DNA of 64,000 nucleotides from Forficula auricularia (Eukaryota; Arthropoda; Insecta; Dermaptera; Forficulidae). The DNA lies in assembly GCA_024734495.1 (NCBI GenBank), contig JALMQS010000136.1, positions 3,505,185 to 3,569,184 on the forward strand. The letters are read 5' to 3'. The position numbers and the translations under genes were made by a program. Within the stretch, counting starts at the first letter, position 1; each line of letters opens with the position of its first letter. The notes under the pieces were generated by a model. The model saw nothing but the letters and a program-made list of their open reading frames with translations, had not been told where the DNA came from and did not search any database. Shown here piece after piece: positions 14,101 through 20,589 of this stretch.

Positions 14101-17100
14101 GGCCGCACAAAAATCGCAATCGGGCCGCCGGTTGGACATGGCTGATTTAAACCAAGAAGAAGGAAGGAAGATAGGGTGGTTCTTATTTTGGGTATTTTCG
14201 AATTTTTACTCTGATAGAGGCTCATATGGATCAAAATAAATAAATTTAAAAAAAATATCCCTCAACTCTCTATCGCAATTTTAACCTGTCCCCCACAGCG
14301 ATTCAATTTTCCCATCTAAATATAATAACATGGGATTTTTGGCATTGAAATATCAATTTTTTATTCCGCCCAAAGTAATGGTTCAAAAAATTTGAAACTC
14401 TGTAGACTTTATTTTTATAAAAGTTGCTATCCATCAGAATTTTTACAGTTTAGCTATTATAATTTTGGAGTCTATAACTTACTAACACTAAGATTAGCAG
14501 TATTTTATCAGAAAAAAATAAATTTTCTACATGGGTAGTATGGTAGTCCCAATTTTGGGTATTTTCGAATTTTTAGGCGGACAAGGGCTCATATGGTTCG
14601 AAATAAATAAAAAAAAATATCCCCCAAGTTTCAAGTCTATGTCAATTATAATCTGTGCCGCATAGCGATGCAAGTTTCTCATCTAAATAACATAGGGTTT
14701 TTGGCATTGAACAATCAATTTTTTATTCCAGGCAAAGTAAAGTTCAAAAAATTTGAAACTCTGTATACTTTAATCTTATAATAGTAGCTATCCCCCAAGT
14801 TTCAAGTCTCTTTCTCAATTTTAACCTGTGCCCCACAGCGATGTAACTTTCCTACTAGGGTGGTCTTTATTTTGGGTATTTTCACATTTATACGCTCCAC
14901 AAGGGCTCATATGGTTCGAAATAAATAAAAAATATCATGTTTCATCCTAAAACCTACACCACTTTCTCTAAGTAAAAAAAAAAATATCCCCCAAGTTTCA
15001 AGTCTCTATCTCAATTATAATCTGTGCCGCATAGCGATACAAGTTTCTCATCTAAATAACATAGGGTTTTTGGCATTGAACAATCAATTTTTTATTCCAG
15101 GCAAGTAAAGTTCAAAAAATTTGAAACTCTGTATACTTTAATCTTATAATAGTAGCTATCCTTCAGAATTTTTACAGATTTTTAGCTATGATAATTTTGG
15201 AGTTACAGCTAGATAAAATATTGCTATATCTTAGTGCTAATAAGTTATAGACTCCATAATTATAATAGCTATAAAAATTCTTAAGGATAGCTACTATTAT
15301 AAGGATATAGTCTACAGAGTTTCAAATTTTTTTGAACCATTACTTTGGCCGGAATAAAAAATTGATCGTTCAATGCCAAAAACCCCATGTAATTTAGATG
15401 AGAAACTTACATCTCTGGGGCACAGGTTAAAATTGAGATAGAAACTTGAAACTTAGGCGATATTTTTTTTTTTTTTACTTAGAGAAAGTGGTGTAGTTTT
15501 AGGTGAAACATGATATTAATTAATAAAACTCAAAGAGGTTTATTTCATTCACTGTGAAACTACACACCCTTTATTTTATTAATTTTTTTTTTATTTATTT
15601 CGAACCATATGAGCCCTTGTGAGCGTATAAATGTGAAAATACCCAAAATAAAGACCACCCTAGTAGGAAACTTACATCGCTGTGGGGCACAGGTTAAAAT
15701 TGAGATAGAGACTTGAAACTTGGGGGGATATTTTTTTTAAATTATTTACAACAATATGAGCCCCTGTCATCGTAAATATTCGAAAATATCCAAAATAAGG
15801 AGCACCCTAATATATGTGTGTATGTTTATTTGCATCAAGCAGAGGACAACCTCTTTGATTCTCTTTATAAGAACTAATAGTTTGAAATATCATTTTTTGA
15901 AATATTTTATTGGTATTTTAAGGCGATTTATTTATAATATAGGCGTAAATGAACAATTTATTATTGAGATGGAATCCTAGAAAGTTGGATCCAAAATTAA
16001 ATTAAAAACAGTCATTCAATATGCCGGACGTTTCGTCACTTTATTTATGACTTCTTCAGCGGCTGAAATAATGTGTTTTTAGATGGGTAAACTTTCATCG
16101 CTGTGGGGCACAGGTTAAAATTTAGATAGAGACTTGAAAATTGGGGGATATTTTATTTATCTATTTATTTCGAACCATATGAGCTTCCGTCAGCGTAAAA
16201 ATTCGAAAATACCCAAAATAAGGAAGACCCTAAAGAAAGATCGTCCCAAAGGACGGTTCAAATGTCTAAAGAGGAAATTTTCAAATAAATCTTCTATTTA
16301 ATTAAGTAATGGAGTCGATTCGATGGATATTCTGCTGAATAAGAAACTCCCAATTATAGAAAATGTTTCGGCTTTAATTAAATAATGCCATCATCAGTTC
16401 CTAAGAGAGTATTAGCGACAAATTGTCCGCGGACAATTTATTTATAAAATTAATTGTGTCGCTAATACTCTCTTAGGAACTGATGATGGCATTATTTAAT
16501 TAAAGCCGAAACGTTTTCTATAATTGGGAGTTTCTTATTCAGCAGAGGCTACCCATTGGCTGAATCCCTCTCCATTACTTAATTATATACATATACAGCC
16601 ATCAAAATTGTATCAACTTTAAATCTTCTATTATTGGAAACATCTTTTTAACCTTGGACTGGCTTCAATTCAATCCTCACAGTTTTATATCTATCAGACT
16701 GATAGTCCGTCTCCAAAAAAATGTCTATAATACAGCGTGGGGCAAAAAGATCTACCACATTATGAAGAGATATAAAAAAATGAAAAATTTAACTAGAAAA
16801 AAACTGAATATATTTTTGAAAAGAATATAAAATATTTTTTTTTTTAATGTGTTTTAAACATTATCAGATAAAAGAGGAGTGGGAGGGGGGGGAAAATGAA
16901 AATTCTAGCCTTTCGAGCAAACTATGTAGATATAAAATTTTGTTGAGTTTCGTCGAAAGGGCTAGAATTTTTATTTTTGACCCCCCCCCCCCCCCCATTT
17001 TGGGTGGTTAGTTTTTTGCACTAGCCTTCTGGAGGTTCACAGTGTATACAACATTTAAATTAAATTGGTCGAAAAGGCTAGAATTTTCATTTTTTACTCC

Positions 17101-20100
17101 CCCCATTTTGGGTGGATAGTTTTTGCATTTCTAGCCTTTTTGGGGTTCACAGAATATGTATACAAGATTTGGTTGAGTTTGGTCGAAAGGGCTAGAATTT
17201 TCTATTCCCCCCCCCCCCCTTCTTTTTTTTGTCTGATATAATGATTAAAACACATTTAAAAAAATTTATTTTATGTTCTTTTCTAAAAATATATTCAGTT
17301 TTTTTCTAGTAAAATTTTTTCATTTTTTATACTTTCTTCAAAATGTGGTAGATCTTTAAGCCCCACCCTATATAATATATGATTACTTTTTTTAATTCTC
17401 ATTTTAATTATTTATTATTTTTTTTATAAATTTTATTATAATTAAATTTTATTGGCTCAATAATTATATTTATTTTTGTCATTTGCCTGATGATTAGGAC
17501 AAGCTCTTTTCACTTTACGAGATGCTATCCCAATCGAGCCAATGTATTTATTATATCGAGGCCTTGGGAGAGCCGCTGCCCGCAAAAAAACTTCTTAGGC
17601 ATATATGCATACGCAAAGGAGGCCATTTACCTGAAAAATCTTATTACGAAAAAAAGGTGAAGGTAGAAATCGAGGGGTGAACCGTGACCTAATATCCTGT
17701 ACACCTACTTCCACTTTCATTTCCAACTAGAAGAAAATAAGCGGATTAAGGGGTATTATCTAATGAATTCCAAAATAATTCCACATAATTCCAAAAACGT
17801 GTACCTAATTCCAATCGCGGTTCACCACTTGGTAGAAATATATTCTTGAAAGTTCATGTTAATAAAATTTTTCATTTTCTTTTCCATAGGTTAAACATAA
17901 ATTTTATCCACAACATATTCTAGAAGGACATAATACAGTATCTTTTGGTGATGAGATCTGGTTTAAACATTCAGACGCTCCGTTAATCTTTCAGTTATTG
18001 TCAACCAAAGGAATTCGCGAAAAAATTAGAAGAGAAAAAAGAAAAAGATCCTTATTTTGATACTTTATATTCATTAAGAATACTTGGTCCAAAACAAGTC
18101 ATTAAGTGTTTATCTGAAATATGTCCTATAATTAAAGATAACGATGGAAAAATTAGTAACATGTATTATAAGGTGGGTTCTTAAGAAATTTTTAAACAGA
18201 TTCAAAGAGTATTTTTTTTTTAAACTGTTCAAGCTTCGTTGTTGAATTGTTTTTTCGATCTTATTGATAAAAATTGTCAAATGAATAAACAATATTCACT
18301 ATAGCCACTAATTTACTGGGTTTCTTTCATTGGCTTGATGATGAACGAGTGATTACATGGTTGTGTATCTTAATTAATAAAGTAAAGGGAGTGTAGTTTC
18401 ATAATGAATGAAATAAAACTCAAAGAGTTTTATACAGACTCAAAATATTTCGGGTTATTAGCCCATCTTCAGGAGTTTATATATTAAAATTCTCTTAGAG
18501 TTTTATTTCATTCATTGTGAAACTACACTCCCTTTACTTTATTAATTAATATCATGTTTCAACTAAAACCCACACCACTTTCCCTAAGTAAAAATGTGTA
18601 TTTTAATGTTATCTTATGGAATACAATTGAATGCTTCACTTGCCAAATCGATTAACTCTACTTTCTGAATTTTATTAAATTTTAATGTCAAAGCACTTGA
18701 CTCCTAACTCTATATATTCAAAACAAATTTCTCTAATAATAAATAGTGCCTGGAGCACCGAGCGATGCTCGGTAACGTTTTGCTTCTAAATAGCTTAAGG
18801 ACGTTCCCTAATAAATCGATTTTCTTGAAATCCTTTTAAAACTTTGAATAAACATATTTATAAGTGTTCTTTATAGATAGAAATTTTTTTCAATAGTCCT
18901 TGCGGCACTAAATTTGTAAATATTGACCATTGAAATTTGCATGTTTAACACGCTAACCCTATCCCGATTGATGTTAAAGCGACTGTTTCATTAAATAACA
19001 ATCGTAATTTTCTTGAAATTGTTTTGAAAAACTGAGAATCATTAACTGAAGATACAACAAATATTTTTCTGTTAAAATAATTGTATCAAGCGATTTTCGT
19101 TTTGTTTGAAAAATGTTAAAAGTTAGGTAATTTTGATGATTTTCATTTTTTCTCTTATGGCATGACAAGTGAGAGTTGCCGACTTGGCAACGTCGCACTA
19201 AAATCACTCAATTTTTGCATATCTAAAAAACTTCTGCAGCTGGTACATTTGAGATTTTTAGCTAATTCTCTCAGCCTAACTATACTGTTCTCATCTGGAA
19301 TTTCGCATTGAAGTTTTTTTTTTATTCTTTGTCTTTTTATCGTCCGTAAGAATTCAATGTTGCCAGATCCAAGAAACGACGCAGTGAAAATATTTTTTAT
19401 ACACGACTAATAACTCATGACACTTGATAAGTACACCAATTTTTAGCGAAATCATTAGAGCCGTTTTCGAGAACCGGATTCTATATATATACTAGCTGAC
19501 GACCGGGCCTTCAGTCCGGCGTCACCTAGCCCCTGGCGGGGAGCGTCTCGTTCATACCAATTTAATAATTGAAATTTAAAATGATACTGTAAGTATTGAA
19601 AGAATGTGCTGAATGAAATTAATTCAACAATAAGGAAATATTTATTTAACACATTGGCTAAGCACGATCACTATCTGACCAATCAGAATCGTTCTAATAA
19701 TTTAACGCTTTGCCATTGGCTATACACTGGCCAATCAGATCGTTTGGATCATACAAACATATATACATACTTTTCCATTTTATATATATAGATATATATA
19801 CAAGAATTGCTTATTTAATTATAAGATATTAAGTCCACTAAATGACAAACATTTTTTGGCCATTGAATAATAAAGTAATAATATACATTATTTCATCCTA
19901 TTTCTCGACTTTTTGTTTTATGGAGTTAATCGATTTGGCAAGTGAAGCACTCAATTATGGGTGGCGTTTTATATGAGACAACCGGAATATTTACGAGTAA
20001 ATTTACTAACCATCTCTAAGATGCATATCTGGAGGTATGCATAAATTTTCACAAAAGATAATTTATATCATAATAACTTAATTCATTAATAATTATCCAG

Positions 20101-20310
20101 ATGGAATATCTTGAATTTTTGGAGGCAATTCTACTAATGGCAGAGAAAGCAGTCAAAAAAGAAAAACGTCGTGAAAAATTGGACATTTTAGTTAAAGAAG
20201 AAAAGGAAAAATTAATTTTGATAGGCGAGTCTACTAATGAAAAAGAAAGTAGTCAAAAAAGAAAAATTGACATGTTAGTTGAAGAAAAAAAAGAAAAAAT
20301 AAAACTATAA
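1970..20310 (+). CDS. RSPH10B: RSPH10B-like radial spoke head protein gene, 3' part, twelve exons (span includes introns)
   Basis: Encodes a MORN-repeat axonemal protein of the radial-spoke-head-10 type, a component of motile cilia and flagella. Exons are 1970-2157, 2408-2609, 2668-2805, 5017-5138, 6008-6119, 6187-6311, 11479-11625, 12683-12791, 13058-13303, 17498-17656, 17890-18172 and 20101-20310. What is seen: MORN units such as NWYEGQWKNNKPDGIG, YVGHFKEGKIHGIGTMVW and KYEGFWKNGIKENHGKV. A C-terminal helical region then keeps the RSPH10B order: LTRLCFWQMLRDCKIYMYGL, LADVDHIL, FYFWKFLTSLIELAW, ITEIIKPN and YLEFLEAILLMA. About 680 residues lie in the window against roughly 870 for the human protein, so the N-terminal MORN units are off-window. 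Exon phases agree throughout only if four single-base homopolymer changes are allowed (near 2440, 6207, 17566 and 17989). Either the consensus has errors or the gene is a young pseudogene. The family call is strong; intactness is unresolved. Confidence 0.85.
2408..2609 (+). CDS. RSPH10B: RSPH10B-like exon b (MORN repeats, frameshifted)
   Basis: Acceptor 'cttttag', donor 'gtcagc' at 2610. The start reads VYRGEWKNGEM and the rest reads DGYGEYTWQGFVNDHLAHPA and LYCGTWKKGLRDGFGTFH, but these lie in different frames. One G too many in GGG at 2440-2442 explains this, since removing it gives NGEMDGYGEY, a perfect MORN unit. The length is 202 nt where 201 would be phase 0 to 0. An ATG-initiated frame from 2337 only starts inside the intron and is not the real start. 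Confidence 0.82.
2668..2805 (+). CDS. RSPH10B: RSPH10B-like exon c (end of MORN array)
   Basis: Separated from the previous exon by a 58-nt intron (2610-2667, acceptor 'aattcag'). 138 nt, phase 0 to 0, donor 'gtggta'. It continues the last MORN unit (GIK|ENHGKVTCSNGSHF) and then leaves the repeat array for a linker (SVKPVTREDNTFCVLVPTDF). Reading straight through the short intron also stays open for a while but loses the MORN spacing, so the intron is preferred. Confidence 0.8.
3198..3430 (+). repeat. ~117-bp tandem repeat inside the TIR element
   Basis: Two and a partial copies of a unit containing 'tttgcatttctagccttctg', then 'tatgtatacaaaatttgg' and 'gaccctcc'. The period is about 117 bp. 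The same unit recurs in the related element near 17000-17200. Confidence 0.65.
4098..4455. mobile_element. Fold-back element with ~135-bp arms (GAAGTCGGT ends)
   Basis: The arm from 4098 ('aaccgacttcaaaaaatt...') is the near-perfect inverse of the arm ending at about 4450 ('...aattttttgaagtcggtt'), with an ~80-bp loop (4240-4315). A third 'ttttttgaagtcggtt' end at 4792-4808 suggests another copy or a nested insertion. Confidence 0.75.
5017..5138 (+). CDS. RSPH10B: RSPH10B-like exon d (linker)
   Basis: Acceptor 'atttag', strong donor 'gtaagt' at 5139; 122 nt, entering in phase 0 and leaving two bases that the next exon completes as TGC (Cys). It encodes LEPEEKKDKYDEIQSEM, then VPKDYFFTRQNVIPPCISC. 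The phase agrees with both neighbouring exons, which is the main support. A longer open frame overlapping it in another register is a shadow. Confidence 0.75.
5197..5904. mobile_element. TTAA-flanked MITE, copy 1
   Basis: Inverted ends GGTAGTAGTTTCGCGAC... / ...GGAACAACTACC are flanked on both sides by TTAA (5193-5196 and 5905-5908). The TTAA target and lack of coding sequence suggest a piggyBac-type non-autonomous element. It lies in the intron between exons d and e. Related copies are at 6330-7434 and 39545-40066. Confidence 0.7.
6008..6119 (+). CDS. RSPH10B: RSPH10B-like exon e (linker)
   Basis: Acceptor 'tttttag', donor 'gtaaat' at 6120. The first base completes the Cys codon of exon d. 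It encodes TSSKYIPITKGTQDIDLKYF, then VSKLFKVNINPSELDIG, resembling the 'SSIELDLNLLL' part of vertebrate RSPH10B. It leaves in phase 0 into a 67-nt intron. Confidence 0.75.
6187..6311 (+). CDS. RSPH10B: RSPH10B-like exon f (linker, frameshifted)
   Basis: Acceptor 'attttag', donor 'gtaaat' at 6312. It begins SSWPFKVKK and ends ESMIPPSRINSNNIQNENF then DQKDTSEPIQE, in two frames that meet at a run of seven A (6207-6213). Eight A would join them and make the exon 126 nt, phase 0 to 0. The linker is polar and less conserved than its neighbours, so the start is the least certain part. Confidence 0.6.
6330..7434. mobile_element. TTAA-flanked MITE, copy 2, with nested insertion
   Basis: Starts GGTAGTTCTTTCGCGACAAT and ends TTGTGAAAGAACTACC, with TTAA at 6326-6329 and 7435-7438. 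Compared with the 522-bp copy at 39545-40066 it carries about 583 extra bases (about 6645-7230). That insert includes a 'tgacaacgtc'/'gacgttgtca' inverted pair and a GC-rich patch (7090-7210), and is probably a second element nested inside. Confidence 0.75.
7435..8330. other. Intron sequence with a weak inverted repeat
   Basis: No exon seen. An inverted pair is present at about 7962-8008 and 8085-8125 ('cactttcagc...gagcgggtggc' and its reverse). A partial end of the ribozyme-element family ('cttcgaaactatagtctca') is at 8282-8301. Confidence 0.4.
8331..9010. mobile_element. Palindromic TAGGGTNGTC-family element, truncated
   Basis: Begins TAGGGTCGTCCTTATTTTGG, the family end. 8605-9010 is a palindrome centred near 8810: 'taacatgggggttttggc' and 'ggagttacat...aagttatagactcc' mirror each other, and both arms contain 'ataatagctaaaaatct'-type words. 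A ~105-bp hairpin (8407-8512) is nested inside. No closing TAGGGT end was found. Confidence 0.6.
8407..8512. repeat. Near-perfect ~105-bp hairpin
   Basis: 'aaagggtgtgtagtttcaca' and its complement flank a tiny loop near 8455-8465. These are the outer arms of the hairpin element at 9376-9602 with the ribozyme-bearing centre deleted. Confidence 0.75.
9376..9602. mobile_element. Hairpin element with a hammerhead-like core (CTCCTGATGATGG type)
   Basis: The two halves (9376-9487 and 9488-9602) are inverted copies: 'aaagggtgtagtttcacag', 'aaactcaaagag' and 'atacaaactcaatata' recur reversed. The + strand right arm carries CTGATGA...GAAAT (9499-9524). Sister copies are at 18367-18590 and, stripped of the centre, at 8407-8512. 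Confidence 0.7.
9499..9526 (+). ncRNA. Hammerhead-like ribozyme core
   Basis: CUGAUGA (9499-9505), short stem II (GGA...UCC around CUAAUAA), GAAA (9520-9523), then AUAUAU. The last stretch is self-complementary, so stem III could form only between two strands. The core consensus is met; activity is untested. Confidence 0.45.
9799..10021 (-). mobile_element. 223-bp ribozyme-bearing insertion with 14-bp target duplication
   Basis: Flanked by ATTAATCATATTCA at 9785-9798 and 10022-10035. The ends share 'ttgaaagttttt' and 'gccgagagtagcagaa' with the opposite-orientation insertion at 22502-22926, so both belong to one family. An inner inverted pair ('cttctgctggaattataaat' and its reverse) forms a fold-back around the hammerhead-like core at 9899-9936. 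The long duplication of variable length (14 versus 13 bp) fits retroelement insertion of the Penelope type better than a DNA transposon. Confidence 0.7.
9899..9936 (-). ncRNA. Hammerhead-like ribozyme, near-consensus
   Basis: Reading the - strand: CUGAUGA (9936-9930), stem II GAGGGC-AAA-GCCCUC, fully paired, GAAAC (9913-9909), loop UAUA, then GUC (cleavage triplet) at 9904-9902. Stem III is the minimal AC/GU pair seen in Penelope-type hammerheads. Stem I is weak. All core positions that I can check match. Confidence 0.7.
10043..10079 (+). ncRNA. Hammerhead-like ribozyme, near-consensus
   Basis: CUGAUGA (10045-10051), stem II GCCAA-AAUAAAG-UUGGC (five perfect pairs), GAAACGUC (10070-10077). 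Two further G-C pairs could close stem I (10043-10044 with 10078-10079). The ACGU stem III has no loop, so pairing would need a dimer. Confidence 0.65.
10290..10362 (-). repeat. tRNA-derived SINE head
   Basis: The - strand reads TTGGTCTAATGGCTAGAGC (A-box-like) and then CGGTTCGATTCTAGG (B box) at tRNA spacing. The acceptor ends do not pair, so it is not a functional tRNA but a pol III promoter remnant. The D-arm resembles tRNA-Glu/Asp, but no anticodon can be read. Confidence 0.55.
11160..11300 (+). repeat. Dispersed repeat shared with 55510-55690
   Basis: Shares 'gtagtctttacctga', 'accctttgaa' and 'caatacttt' in the same order and spacing with 55590-55670. No function seen. Confidence 0.5.
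11479..11625 (+). CDS. RSPH10B: RSPH10B-like exon g (helical region)
   Basis: Acceptor 'cttctag', donor 'gtaagt' at 11626; 147 nt, 49 codons, phase 0 to 0, no frame problem. It encodes an acidic stretch (EEYYFEEIDQITFEDDMEIE) and then RLLKNVIILNLPYLHILYRK, which matches the 'VLRNITELRRIYSFY' region of the vertebrate protein. It follows a 5.2-kb intron filled with mobile elements. Confidence 0.85.
11860..12175 (+). mobile_element. 3'-end-like fragment of a dispersed insect repeat
   Basis: 'gttcagtggtttaggcgtgg' followed by 'cacgcacatacacac' and an AT-rich 'atatatatagatag' tail resembles the 3' ends of common insect LINE-like repeats. No RT frame remains. The family is uncertain. Confidence 0.35.
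12176..12526 (-). mobile_element. Partial copy of the AGCCCAGTA palindromic element
   Basis: Shares 'ggacaggatatgatcc', 'aggacggttatttacaaaat', 'agtccgaaaattt' and the TACTGGGCTA end (about 12517-12526) with the complete element at 47684-48956. Only about one third is present. Confidence 0.6.
12683..12791 (+). CDS. RSPH10B: RSPH10B-like exon h (conserved FW..LRDCK block)
   Basis: Acceptor 'tttaacag', donor 'gtaaga' at 12792. 109 nt, entering in phase 0 and leaving one base. It encodes LTRLCFWQMLRDCKIYMYGL then SLADVDHIL, the best-conserved C-terminal block (vertebrate 'MTKLHFWRFLKDCK...LTLADMDRIL'). Confidence 0.9.
13058..13303 (+). CDS. RSPH10B: RSPH10B-like exon i (conserved FYFWKFL block)
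   Basis: Acceptor 'tttctag', donor 'gtaaga' at 13304. The first two bases complete the Ala codon from exon h, and one base is left at the end. It encodes NPFEKFYFWKFLTSLIELAW, followed by LSRLITEIIKPNTIQHVG (vertebrate 'FTKLMTENIRPNACQIKG'). No internal disruption. Confidence 0.9.
13655..13690 (-). ncRNA. Degenerate hammerhead-like core
   Basis: The - strand has CUGACGA (13687-13681) and GAAAA (13663-13659) around a poorly paired stem II. No NUH triplet follows at the right place, so I read it as a decayed relative of the other cores. Confidence 0.3.
13755..14144. mobile_element. 390-bp hAT-like MITE with perfect 8-bp target duplication
   Basis: Ends CAGCGATGTCCAACC / GGTTGGACATGGCTG (one mismatch), flanked by ATTTAAAC at 13747-13754 and 14145-14152. 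An 8-bp duplication with CAG..CTG ends is the hAT signature. It contains G and C homopolymer runs (13886-13897, 13981-13992) and no transposase. Confidence 0.85.
14158..16240. mobile_element. Nest of TAGGGTGGTC fold-back elements
   Basis: Family ends ('agggtggtctttattttggg', 'gggctcatatggttcgaaa') occur forward at about 14172, 14545 and 14860, and inverted at about 15600-15665, 15735-15812 and 16160-16235. Between them, words such as 'aagttatagactcc' and 'aataaaaaattgat' recur in both orientations. This is a cluster of several nested or tandem fold-backs rather than one element. Part of the 9376-9602 hairpin family is inserted at about 15480-15590. No coding sequence. Confidence 0.6.
16023..16063 (-). 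ncRNA. Hammerhead-like ribozyme with all three helices
   Basis: The - strand reads GCCG-CUGAAGA-A-GUCA...UGAC-GAAAC-GUC-CGGC. Stem I is GCCG/CGGC (16060-16063 with 16023-16026), stem II is GUCA/UGAC, and GUC is the cleavage triplet. Stem III is the minimal ACGU, so a dimer may be needed. This is the most complete single motif of the window. Confidence 0.65.
16328..16560. mobile_element. Fold-back element carrying a hammerhead-like core in each arm
   Basis: Arms of about 105 bp (from 'ctgctgaataagaaactcc' at about 16332, and its inverse ending near 16546) enclose a ~35-bp loop with 'ttgtccgcggacaa'. The arms are almost identical. The cores are at 16365-16397 (-) and 16486-16519 (+). Confidence 0.75.
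16486..16519 (+). ncRNA. Hammerhead-like ribozyme core (right arm)
   Basis: CUGAUGA (16490-16496), stem II GGC/GCC with a long AU-rich loop, GAAAC (16508-16512), then GUU, an allowed but weaker NUH triplet. Stem I GGAA/UUCU pairs (16486-16489 with 16516-16519). The mirror arm at 16365-16397 (-) has the same core but AUU in place of GUU. Confidence 0.55.
16731..17372. mobile_element. 642-bp TIR element, relative of 2983-4979
   Basis: Begins TACAGCGTGGGGCAAAAAG and ends, inverted, near 17372 ('tttaagccccaccctata'). The inner words match the larger element, including the 'gccttctgg' tandem units and a long C run at 16981-16996. No coding sequence. Confidence 0.75.
17498..17656 (+). CDS. RSPH10B: RSPH10B-like exon j (frameshifted)
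   Basis: Acceptor 'gattag', donor 'gtgaag' at 17657. Phase continuity from exon i gives GQALFTLRDAIPIEPMYLLY, which hits a stop after about 30 residues. A second frame gives LPAKKLLRHICIRKGGHLPE and leaves in phase 0 as the next exon needs. Removing one G from GGG at 17566-17568 joins them (RGLGEPLPAKK). A different missed exon in the 4.2-kb intron could also explain the phase change, but I saw none. Confidence 0.65.
17671..17831. mobile_element. 161-bp hAT-like MITE six bases inside a splice donor
   Basis: Ends CGAGGGGTGAACCGTGAC / GCGGTTCACCACTTG, flanked by a perfect 8-bp duplication GTAGAAAT (17663-17670 and 17832-17839). It makes up most of the 233-nt intron between exons j and k, and its duplication begins only 6 bases after the donor GT. 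A sister copy is at 21336-21625. Confidence 0.85.
17890..18172 (+). CDS. RSPH10B: RSPH10B-like exon k (frameshifted)
   Basis: Acceptor 'ttccatag', donor 'gtgggt' at 18173. It starts VKHKFYPQHILEGHNTVSFG and DEIWFKHSDAPLIF. It ends SYCQPKEFAKKLEEKKEKD, YFDTLYSLRILGPKQVIKCL and ICPIIKDNDGKISNMYYK in another frame. One T too many in TTT at 17989-17991 explains the change and restores 282 nt. The end aligns with the vertebrate segment before 'ELVFLEFFEAL', which starts the next exon. Confidence 0.75.
18367..18590. mobile_element. Hairpin element with hammerhead-like core, second copy
   Basis: Same family as 9376-9602: 'gtaaagggagtgtagtttca' and its inverse bracket 'aaactcaaagag'. The core here is on the - strand (18445-18472): CUGAAGA, stem II GGG-CUAAUAA-CCC, GAAAU. 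In the 9.5-kb copy the same stem is GGA/UCC, so pairing is kept. Confidence 0.7.
18445..18472 (-). ncRNA. Hammerhead-like ribozyme core
   Basis: The - strand: CUGAAGA (18472-18466), GGG/CCC stem II with loop CUAAUAA, GAAA (18451-18448). A following AUAUUUUGAG gives no obvious intramolecular stem III. Confidence 0.45.
18600..20100. other. Intron with dispersed-repeat fragments
   Basis: No exon seen, because exon k joins exon l without a gap in the family alignment. It contains a short hairpin word 'accgagcgatgctcggt' (18757), also present at 37223. It also holds a CG-rich end 'ctagctgacgaccgggcc' (19493) and two 'ccaatcaga' words (19678 and 19730). Confidence 0.4.
20101..20310 (+). CDS. RSPH10B: RSPH10B-like last exon l with stop codon
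   Basis: Acceptor 'ttatccag'; begins in phase 0 with MEYLEFLEAILLMAEKAV, matching the vertebrate LVFLEFFEALLSFA block, so this ATG is internal rather than a start. The tail is a charged Lys/Glu-rich helix (probable coiled coil) to the TAA at 20308-20310. Two segments (from 20131 and 20231) are a diverged internal duplication. The preceding intron is 1.9 kb. Confidence 0.85.
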   Translation: MEYLEFLEAILLMAEKAVKKEKRREKLDILVKEEKEKLILIGESTNEKESSQKRKIDMLVEEKKEKIKL

Positions 20311-20323
20311 ATCAATAGAATTA

Positions 20324-20333
20324 AATAAATAAA
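20324..20333 (+). promoter_or_regulatory. Poly(A) signal of the RSPH10B-like gene
   Basis: Two overlapping AATAAA hexamers (20324-20329 and 20328-20333) lie 14-23 nt after the stop codon, followed by a T-rich stretch. This implies a very short 3' UTR, unless a later signal is used. Confidence 0.6.
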
Positions 20334-20589
20334 ATAATGTTTATCATTTTTTGTTTTCTCATACAAATACGAACATAAAAGTACCTGCTTATTATGAAAT
20401 TTAATTAGTTTCTACGTTTAAAAATAAAAAAATATCTAACATTAATTTAAACTATGAATTTATATAAGAATAAAAATATTTAAGTATTTAGATATTTTAA
20501 AAAGCTATTTGTCAAATCATCAAACTAAATGTGTTTGAGAAATGGAACATTTACATGATTTATTTGTTTAATTTTTTCTTACTTTAATA

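Noticed and set aside
13901..14239. ~110-codon frames on both strands near 14 kb
   Set aside because: They span a hAT-like MITE with G and C homopolymer runs, and the residues reflect low-complexity DNA.
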